Virus record (IMG/VR): IMGVR_UViG_3300036944_001324
Coordinates: 186,001-250,000 of that record
Source: a virus
DNA: 64,000 bases
Reading direction: 5' to 3' (one strand)
In this document: piece by piece, positions 58,555 through 64,000 of the stretch
How positions within the stretch are numbered: the first letter of the stretch is position 1
How the letters are laid out: every line of letters starts with the position of its first letter
Program-made: the position numbers and the translations under genes
The notes under the pieces: model-generated
Seen by the model: the letters and a program-made list of their open reading frames with translations, nothing else
What the model was told of the DNA's origin: nothing
The model's database searches: none

Positions 58555-59208
58555 ATGAATCAAACTGCCATCTCCCCCAAAGACGTAAAGCGTGTGCTGG
58601 CTACTGCTAAAGTAGCGACCCATTGCAAACCGGCCAACACTACTGTCTGGAACAAGATCGTTAGTGTTGATGAAGAGGACTACTTCATCTACCTTGCTGA
58701 CCCACTCGATCGGTCGAATCAAATCACTTCGTCTATTGAAGTGCGTTTGTTGTATGGTCCAGACCAGTTGGTGTTTGCAAACATTCAAGAAGTTGAATTA
58801 GTGACCCCGGACACCAAGCCCGGCGAAGTGTTGCTTTTTCAATTGCATGAAATCAAACGTGATATGAGCGCCATCATTACCAACGTGACTCGTTTCGATA
58901 AAGTGAAGCGCAAAGATTACCACGAATGTATTGATCGCTTGTACTACGCGTTGATGTCGACGGTAAAGGTCGGTGTTTTTGAGAAAGAGACTTACAGCTG
59001 GTTTCGAAGTCAGCGTTGCTCTTTCACGACTGCAAGTCTGGCTGTCTTGCTTTATAAAGAGACGAACACTCACCGAAATACGCTCTATAACAAGAACGTG
59101 AGCAATTACTCACTGCAGGAAGGGTTCAGCAACTGGGGCCGCTGGTTCAAGTTGATCGACCTAATCATGGAAGACTTGAAAAAGGCTTTCCCACTCACAC
59201 AACTGTAA
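58555..59208 (+). CDS. Hypothetical protein, family B tandem paralogue 2 (217 aa)
   Basis: Second copy of the tandem pair; see the preceding gene. Central part more diverged, ends conserved. The pair arose by duplication and both copies are intact, with separate hairpins after each, so each may be its own transcript. Confidence 0.8.
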   Translation: MNQTAISPKDVKRVLATAKVATHCKPANTTVWNKIVSVDEEDYFIYLADPLDRSNQITSSIEVRLLYGPDQLVFANIQEVELVTPDTKPGEVLLFQLHEIKRDMSAIITNVTRFDKVKRKDYHECIDRLYYALMSTVKVGVFEKETYSWFRSQRCSFTTASLAVLLYKETNTHRNTLYNKNVSNYSLQEGFSNWGRWFKLIDLIMEDLKKAFPLTQL

Positions 59209-59215
59209 GCATAAA

Positions 59216-59240
59216 AGCAAGGGGCGTAAAGCTCCTTGCT
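59216..59240 (+). terminator. Hairpin with GCATAA/TATGCCG arms
   Basis: AGCAAGGGGC pairs with GCTCCTTGCT (one G-T pair). GCATAAA lies before the stem and ATGCCG after it. Confidence 0.7.
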
Positions 59241-59269
59241 ATGCCGTTAATCCATCGAAAGACTGTCAA

Positions 59270-59818
59270 ATGAAAATACCTGGACTCAAACACTACCAGT
59301 TCGACCCTGAGGTCGTCTGTGCGTATTACTTCTCGGCAGCCGCTCACGCTTCCGTCAAGCAAAAGCGCAACTACACAGGCGAGCCTTACATCGTCCATCC
59401 AGCCGGCGTGCTGGAGATACTGATGCAGGCATGCCCTGACAAGGTCACTAACGCGGTCGCTAAGGCCGCTTTGTTGCACGATACAACAGAAGATACCGGG
59501 GTGACTCCTGAATTGATTCTGCAGCTGTTTGGTCAACAGGTGCATGGTTTCGTGAAGTACCTGAGCAAGGCTACTACTTCCAGCTTCGGCAATCGTGCCG
59601 AACGCCAAGCTGTTGAAGTGGCACGTATGCATAAGGCGCCTGAAGAAGTGCAGAACGTCAAAGCCTCTGACCTCATCCACAACCGCCGCAGTATTGCGCT
59701 GCATGATCCAGGCTTCTTGCAAGTGTTCGACTACGAAGCTCACCAGTTGTTTGCTGCTATGCAGTTGGTGGATCGACGCTTGGTTGCACTGTGGGAGAAG
59801 GAAACATCCACCGAATAA
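59270..59818 (+). CDS. Mesh1/SpoT-type HD alarmone hydrolase (182 aa)
   Basis: Full-length single-domain HD protein. The four metal ligands of RelA/SpoT HD and Mesh1 are present: H43 in 'GEPYIVHPAGV', H70-D71 in 'AALLHDTTEDTGVT' (E74 and D75 follow), and D134 in 'VKASDLIHNRRSI'. 'AHASVKQKRNYTGEPYI' corresponds to the AH..Q.RK..G.PYI start. No synthetase domain follows, so the enzyme should only degrade (p)ppGpp (or another 3'-diphosphonucleotide). It could switch off the host stringent response during infection. Confidence 0.9.
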   Translation: MKIPGLKHYQFDPEVVCAYYFSAAAHASVKQKRNYTGEPYIVHPAGVLEILMQACPDKVTNAVAKAALLHDTTEDTGVTPELILQLFGQQVHGFVKYLSKATTSSFGNRAERQAVEVARMHKAPEEVQNVKASDLIHNRRSIALHDPGFLQVFDYEAHQLFAAMQLVDRRLVALWEKETSTE

Positions 59819-59833
59819 CGGAGATACAAAACA

Positions 59834-60574
59834 ATGACTCATTCCCTCAAAGTACGTTGGGCTATTGCTGCGGCTATCGCTAAGGCGACTCACATTCGCA
59901 TAGACGACCAAAAGGAGTTGCGCATTACAAGCAACAGTTCCGACGGCACGAGCGTTACTGTCCAAGACCCCAATTACCCGGACAAGATCATCAAGATCGA
60001 TCTGGATAATCGCAGTCTTGACAGTCTGAAGTTCTGGACTATGACTCCTGTCGTCATTCCTAATAACGAGCCGCTGGTGGCCTACTACGAGCTCCTATGT
60101 TTTAATCTGGCCGTCGGGTTCTCCGACAAGCAAGGTATCGTGGAGCTTAAGGAATCTGTGTTTCAGGTTTGGGAAGACGACATCGAACTGCGCGGCATGC
60201 CCAAGAACGGTGCCAAGATACAGATGGCTTATCACGGCTTACCAGACAGTGTCTACTCCGCCAGCCACCAGATGCGCGACATCTTGGATGATCCCAACTT
60301 CTTGAAGCACAACCAAGCCTACGTGCTGACCATCTGCGTGTTCACAGTAGCCCGTGCATTGCGTGAGCTGCTGCGTAACAAGGGCTTTAATCTTTCCAAC
60401 CTCCATCCCGAGATGCCGCTCATCCTGGACATCCCCGCCGATTGGGAAGCCTGTCGCATCCACAACCTGTGGTGTGGGATCTCTGGTGCTGAGGAGAAAG
60501 TGGTCGAACGTGGTCAACTGTTCGAATCCAAAATGGAAAAAGTCGTGGAGGGGGTTGGGGGGAGGACTCTCTAA
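59834..60574 (+). CDS. Hypothetical protein, distant family B member (246 aa)
   Basis: Residues 5-75 ('VRWAIAAAIAKATHIRIDDQKEL' to 'LKFWTMTPVVI') follow the pattern of the 57847/58555 family: helix, ATH, then strands ending in a hydrophobic segment. The remainder is helical with a Gly/Glu-rich end (VVEGVGGRTL). The stop is followed by the 754-base gene-free region. Confidence 0.74.
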   Translation: MTHSLKVRWAIAAAIAKATHIRIDDQKELRITSNSSDGTSVTVQDPNYPDKIIKIDLDNRSLDSLKFWTMTPVVIPNNEPLVAYYELLCFNLAVGFSDKQGIVELKESVFQVWEDDIELRGMPKNGAKIQMAYHGLPDSVYSASHQMRDILDDPNFLKHNQAYVLTICVFTVARALRELLRNKGFNLSNLHPEMPLILDIPADWEACRIHNLWCGISGAEEKVVERGQLFESKMEKVVEGVGGRTL

Positions 60575-60720
60575 CGCTTCGCTAGTAACTGTCGCTTTTA
60601 CGTTACCACGTAAAAGCTCTTTCAATCTCTTAGATTTCTAATTGAGTTATGAACGTTAGTTCATGATTCTCTTAGGAACTTTGAGGTATCTACTCAGGGG
60701 TTCCTATACCCCTGAGAGTT
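60575..60720 (+). other. Gene-free segment with hairpins, first part
   Basis: No frame of useful length. Hairpins: GCTTTTACGT/ACGTAAAAGC (60594-60617, loop TACC), ATGAAC/GTTCAT (60649-60664, loop GTTA), CTCAGGGG/CCCCTGAG (60693-60716). It may be the trailer of the preceding gene or part of the RNA that follows. Confidence 0.55.
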
Positions 60721-61064
60721 CGTATAAGGCCTTATAAAGCCGACATAAAAGCAGGAGGGTACACTGACCCTCCTGCTGTAGGTAATAACGCCTTATACGA
60801 GCTTTACAGTAGAGACTCGTAGACGAAGTCTACAGTCTCATATCCAGCATGGACAAAAATGTCCATGCTCTCTTTATATCTTATGCGCAAGTCGTCGAGC
60901 TTTTTCGGCGACTGAGAGAGTACACGGAACATGGACAGCCCGCAGGGATGGACAGTGGAGAGTACGAACGAAGGAGCATACCAGGGAGAGAGCGTAAGCG
61001 ATCACACTGAGATACTTCGCCGGGTAGCTACGTATCTCAGATAAGGGGCGTTAGCCCCTTTTTT
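60721..61064 (+). ncRNA. Candidate structured non-coding RNA
   Basis: No coding frame. CGTATAAGGC (60721-60730) pairs perfectly with GCCTTATACG (60790-60799), enclosing GCAGGAGGGT/ACCCTCCTGC (60751-60776). Next: GAGACT-GTAGAC/GTCTAC-AGTCTC (60812-60839), GCATGGACA/TGTCCATGC (60847-60868), AGTCGTCGA/TCGGCGACT (60890-60913), and CTGAGATAC/GTATCTCAG (61007-61040). The array ends with an intrinsic terminator at 61043-61064, which indicates a + strand transcript. The region between 60914 and 61006 has direct repeats (ATGGACAG twice, GAGAGTAC twice). Not a tRNA, and no known class was recognised. Confidence 0.5.
61043..61064 (+). terminator. Intrinsic terminator of candidate ncRNA
   Basis: AAGGGGC/GCCCCTT with loop GTTA, directly followed by TTTT (together TTTTTT). 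A textbook rho-independent end without the TATG flank. Confidence 0.8.
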
Positions 61065-61328
61065 ATTCTTATTCTTATTCTCCATATGATTGTTTACTTA
61101 GTAAACCTAATTAGACATTCGGTGGAGAATAATATCTATCCAGCGTTGGAGAGCTTATAAACGCTGTTACAATGACCCTTGTTTACAAGAGAATGACTAT
61201 TGGATCGACATTAAGTCGACAGATCGAGCAGGTGTGCTACGTTACACCTGCGCTGTAACCCTAGCCTAAGAGCTTGGAGAGCAGTAGATCAAAAAAGTTC
61301 TTATGTTCAACAAACGAGAGAGTCAAAC
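61065..61328 (+). other. Structured leader or second small RNA region
   Basis: No gene. AT-rich repeats ATTCTTATTCTTATTC (61065-61080); ATTCTCC/GGAGAAT (61077-61130) enclosing GTTTAC/GTAAAC; CAGCGTT/AACGCTG (61141-61166); TCGAC/GTCGA (61205-61219); GCAGGTGT/ACACCTGC (61228-61251). ATAATATCTATCC (61128) is a possible promoter. Probably the leader of the 61329 gene, or a second RNA. Confidence 0.45.
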
Positions 61329-62003
61329 ATGACAAACAACCAACACGCCAACGCTGAGAAGATTGAAGTTCAAATTCAAGGTATTTATTTCATAGCGGGC
61401 TTGATCAAAGATCAGTGCCAGAAGCTGTACATGCAAGACCCTCAGGTGTTCTTGGATGACATGCCCACTACGTTCAGCGTATTGGATCTCCTGCAGACCG
61501 CTATGGATTCAGTGAGTAACAACCTGGATAGGTACTTCGGTCCTTATGCGGCGTTTAACGAGCCTCAGCTGACTGATATCGTTTTGGAAACAACTGAAGC
61601 GGTTAACCGCTGCCGCGCTGCGTTCATTGTGGACGAATACCCTGTGGACATGCTGGAGTACCGTGAAACGATGTTGTACAAGCTGCCGCACGTGTACGCT
61701 GGTTTGATAGGGTATGCTGAGCAGCTCAAGTACATGCTCGAAGCTGGTAAGGATCGGGGTCGTATTAGTCCTCGCAGTGTTTCTCGTGTAGTGTTCGATT
61801 TTTATCTGGATGCTATCTTCGAGAAGATCAAGACCAACACCCATGTGTTCATGCATGGTCGTTGGTGGAAGATTGAGAAGTGCGAGATCGATCCTACCGA
61901 TCGTAGCTTGTTTGAGTTGCATCTGGACTTCGATCCTTTGAAGAAGGTTGTGAGTTCTGCTCATAGCTTGCCTTTGATCTATAAGGCTGCTTTCAAGCGT
62001 TAA
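61329..62003 (+). CDS. Hypothetical protein with recurrent family B domain at its end (224 aa)
   Basis: ATG with GAGAGAGTCAAAC upstream, no good Shine-Dalgarno. Residues 1-150 are helical. The last 70 residues ('AIFEKIKTNTHVFMHGRWWKIEKCEIDPTDRSLFELHL' to 'LIYKAAFKR') fit the helix, TH, W.I, strand plan of the family at 56-60 kb. Function unknown. Confidence 0.75.
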   Translation: MTNNQHANAEKIEVQIQGIYFIAGLIKDQCQKLYMQDPQVFLDDMPTTFSVLDLLQTAMDSVSNNLDRYFGPYAAFNEPQLTDIVLETTEAVNRCRAAFIVDEYPVDMLEYRETMLYKLPHVYAGLIGYAEQLKYMLEAGKDRGRISPRSVSRVVFDFYLDAIFEKIKTNTHVFMHGRWWKIEKCEIDPTDRSLFELHLDFDPLKKVVSSAHSLPLIYKAAFKR

Positions 62004-62009
62004 ACTGGT

Positions 62010-62039
62010 AGCCCTAGGGAGTTGGCGCTCCCTAGGGCT
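62010..62039 (+). terminator. Hairpin terminator with TATGCCGTC flank
   Basis: AGCCCTAGGGAG pairs perfectly with CTCCCTAGGGCT around TTGGCG; TTTTATGCCGTC follows. Confidence 0.75.
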
Positions 62040-62122
62040 TTTATGCCGTCTACGGGGCTTTTAGAGGCCTTGTAGGTATGTATGTGAGTGTTATTTTTAA
62101 ATTGTAAAAAGGAAATGAAATC

Positions 62123-63334
62123 ATGAGCGCACATATGCAAATCGCTGAACTTCATATGCTGGGTCTTTACCTGAAGGTAGTGCGAGACCGGATTGATGCT
62201 TCTGCGTCTTCAGATCAACTCTTCCATCCTAAAGCGGAGCTGTATATCCGTAACACGATGATCTTGCTTCACGAGGTTGGTTACAAGAGACTGTTTGACT
62301 GGATGAACGACGACGATAAACAGATCGTTGTTCAAACAGCAAAAGAGTTGGAGTTGTGGTTCGATCCATCAACGGATAAGAAACTCAGGCACGTTTGGTT
62401 CAAACTCACGATGACTGCATGCTTGACTTACATAAAGGACAAAATCGAGACTTACCTGGAAGATCTGATACGTTCAACTGTGTTCTTCGGTAATCGACAC
62501 GTTGCTGAAGAAGCACAAGAAGTGAAAGAACCTTCTATCGAAGAAAAGGTAGCTGAGTTCCTCGAACAAGCTCAGGACCACAAGTACCTTGTTCTGAAAC
62601 ACAACAACTCCACACAGGTCTATGAAATCGACCATGTGTGTAGAACCATGGACGGCGGCCAACCCAGTGTTATAGCTGTGCGTAGTGTTGAAAGTGATGG
62701 GAAAACAGCTAACGCAATTACTTTCTTTATAGCGGCTGTGTTGCTTGGCTCTTATGAGATCAGCTTTTTGGACTCACTACCGTCAGGCAAGATCGATGGT
62801 GAAGCATTGAGCAAATCAATCACTTCACTGGGTAAAACGTGGGATGATGCAAAAACGACATCTTTCATGGAGGAACTCAAACACGCCATGTACGTTGAGA
62901 TGCCGAGTTCGGACGGGCTTCGTTTGGTCTGGAAGAAAATACGCCAAATTGAAGGTATTGAGAAAGGCGTTCGTGCGACTGTTATTCACCTGTCGTCATT
63001 TGACCCGTTGGATACACACGTGGATGCTTATCCACTGATTAGTCTTCCTGTTCCAAAGCTGCGGTTAAAAAGGCACGCACCTGTTGACGAAGACATTCTC
63101 AAAAAGTGGAGTGAGTTTATTGGCGACATTACACGAACCAGCGATAACAACGCGTTGGTGAGCGTGTACAAACCTACCGCTCAGCGCTTTCTGCATATAG
63201 TGGATGTATCGCATCCTGACGCGGTAAACGAGCGTTCTCTTGGAATACTTGATCCAATCACCAAAACATCACTTGTGTGTAGTTTGTCTGATCTCATCTT
63301 GTCTGGGTGGGTCTTACCAGTGGAGCCCAAGTAA
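62123..63334 (+). CDS. Hypothetical protein, possible family B member (403 aa)
   Basis: ATG preceded by AAAGGAAATGAAATC. Two-part product: a helical N-terminal half with an acidic linker (EEAQEVKEPSIEEK, about residue 140) and a mixed C-terminal half. 'EFLEQAQDHKYLVLKHNNSTQVYEIDHV' to 'EISFLDSLPSG' resembles the recurrent unit. No enzyme motif recognised. Confidence 0.75.
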   Translation: MSAHMQIAELHMLGLYLKVVRDRIDASASSDQLFHPKAELYIRNTMILLHEVGYKRLFDWMNDDDKQIVVQTAKELELWFDPSTDKKLRHVWFKLTMTACLTYIKDKIETYLEDLIRSTVFFGNRHVAEEAQEVKEPSIEEKVAEFLEQAQDHKYLVLKHNNSTQVYEIDHVCRTMDGGQPSVIAVRSVESDGKTANAITFFIAAVLLGSYEISFLDSLPSGKIDGEALSKSITSLGKTWDDAKTTSFMEELKHAMYVEMPSSDGLRLVWKKIRQIEGIEKGVRATVIHLSSFDPLDTHVDAYPLISLPVPKLRLKRHAPVDEDILKKWSEFIGDITRTSDNNALVSVYKPTAQRFLHIVDVSHPDAVNERSLGILDPITKTSLVCSLSDLILSGWVLPVEPK

Positions 63335-63338
63335 ATGA

Positions 63339-63383
63339 AAGCTAGTCACATGCGTAGAGTTCTTTTATGTACGTGACTAGCTT
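63339..63383 (+). terminator. Long-loop hairpin
   Basis: AAGCTAGTCAC pairs perfectly with GTGACTAGCTT around a 23-base loop that contains TTTTATG. ATTTC follows. Confidence 0.6.
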
Positions 63384-63441
63384 ATTTCACAGTTCAAAAA
63401 CAATCGTTTGCTATCCCAAACAATCCGTTAAGGAATCCATC

Positions 63442-64000
63442 ATGGAAAACATCAACTTCCCCGCTCTTCGTTCTTTTCTGCTAGCTCTCATCGAGTTGAC
63501 GTTTTTGCCTTCCAAACGTACAGACTTGATTTTTGAAGCACGCCGGATGCGTGAAATGCTCGGTGACATGATCAACAAGCTGACGCCACAACCCACACAA
63601 CAAGAGCTGGACAAACGCATCGATGCATTGCGTAAAGTCGCTAAAGACTCATCGCATTACAGTACCGACGGAAACCTGGTACTGAAAATCATGTTGGTCA
63701 CCGAAACCGGCATTACGGTGCGTGCTAACCCAGTTAGCACAGAACAGACCATCGACTACAAAGACATGGACATCGCAACTACCAAGTTCTACAAGACCAA
63801 CATGGTGGAAGTAACGTTCAACGACATGACCATCCAACCTAACCAGGAAGGTCCTTCAGCGATTGATCAATTGCGCGGACTTGCTGAAACGCAGTTCGAT
63901 CCTGTCCAAGCCAGGAAAGTTGAGTTGCCTCAGGCATGCGAACTTCTCACAGACAAAAAGCTAGCCATGCTCGACCAGTTGTCTGCTACCGTGTCGGACT
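63442..64000 (+). CDS. Hypothetical protein, 3' end outside window (at least 186 aa)
   Basis: ATG at 63442 preceded by TTAAGGAATCCATC, a good ribosome site. The frame is open to the right edge of the window. The first 60 residues are helical (LRSFLLALIELTFLPS). A segment about residues 65-130 ('LRKVAKDSSHYSTDGNLVLKIMLVTETGITVRANPV' to 'NMVEVTFNDM') resembles the recurrent family B unit. Truncated by the window, not by mutation. Confidence 0.78.
   Translation, partial: MENINFPALRSFLLALIELTFLPSKRTDLIFEARRMREMLGDMINKLTPQPTQQELDKRIDALRKVAKDSSHYSTDGNLVLKIMLVTETGITVRANPVSTEQTIDYKDMDIATTKFYKTNMVEVTFNDMTIQPNQEGPSAIDQLRGLAETQFDPVQARKVELPQACELLTDKKLAMLDQLSATVSD

Noticed and set aside
60721-61064. Group I intron or tRNA/tmRNA in the gene-free region
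   Set aside because: No T-loop (GTTCRA) signature, no acceptor stem, and no recognisable P/Q/R/S core; the flanking genes do not read as split exons.
1-64000. tRNA genes
   Set aside because: TTCGAATC-like strings (for example 25880, 30680, 60509) all lie inside coding regions and are not followed by an acceptor stem.
1-64000. CRISPR array
   Set aside because: No regularly spaced direct repeats; the repeated intergenic hairpins are dispersed and have different stems.
1-64000. PhuZ tubulin and chimallin nuclear shell genes
   Set aside because: No GGTGTG tubulin motif was found in any frame, and no protein could be recognised as chimallin; they may lie outside the window.

Overview
The window looks like part of a jumbo bacteriophage genome of the phiKZ-like (nucleus-forming, Chimalliviridae-type) kind infecting a Gram-negative host. 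The main reasons are a gene that encodes only a middle fragment of a bacterial-type RNA polymerase beta' subunit (8407-9723), very dense packing of mostly unrecognisable genes, large virion proteins, a muramidase, a DNA ligase, two lipoproteins, and no rRNA, tRNA or host metabolic operons. No tubulin (PhuZ), chimallin, terminase or capsid gene was recognised here, so the phiKZ-like assignment rests on the split polymerase and on general style.

Layout. 1-2.4 kb: small unknown genes. 2.5-4.7 kb: an SF2 helicase whose Walker A loop is interrupted by a 212-residue intein with class 3 hallmarks. 4.8-7.3 kb (minus strand): three probable structural or baseplate genes. 7.6-16.4 kb: the RNAP beta' fragment, a proline-rich protein, a small membrane protein followed by an N-acetylmuramidase endolysin, and two virion proteins of 1124 and 348 residues. 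16.4-32.3 kb: accessory genes including a DUF4326-like protein, an AAA+ ATPase, a second P-loop protein, a membrane/SPFH-lipoprotein cluster and a coiled-coil protein with a DUF2325-like tail. 32.4-46.2 kb: an SGNH-hydrolase lipoprotein, MazG-like and HAD-like enzymes, tandem paralogues, NAD-dependent DNA ligase and a possible degenerate DHH protein. 46.3-53.7 kb: a divergent tail-fibre locus (Mtd-like fibre, S74 self-cleaving spike, DUF4376-like accessory proteins, permuted papain-like protein, repeat fibre, and a GlcNAc-transferase-like glycosyltransferase). 53.8-64 kb: small unknown genes, many sharing one recurrent domain, a Mesh1/SpoT-like alarmone hydrolase, and a 754-bp gene-free stretch packed with hairpins.

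Two regulatory patterns run through the window. About 17 intergenic hairpins are followed by TATGYYG(TC), often with the complementary GGCATA on the 5' side, so they could act as terminators, RNA-processing sites and/or late promoters (phiKZ late promoters are reported to contain TATG). Separately, a set of AT-rich sites resembling TTGG-YGATAYATYATCG lies upstream of gene clusters and may be another promoter class.

Taken together, the window mixes replication (helicase, ligase), transcription (beta' fragment), late functions (virion, lysis, fibres) and host-takeover functions (alarmone/nucleotide hydrolases, envelope lipoproteins). The most interesting parts are the hairpin array at 60.6-61.3 kb, the recurrent terminator/TATG module, the class 3 intein, and the paralogue families at 40-42 and 56-64 kb. 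All functional calls come from reading motifs by eye; no database search was run.
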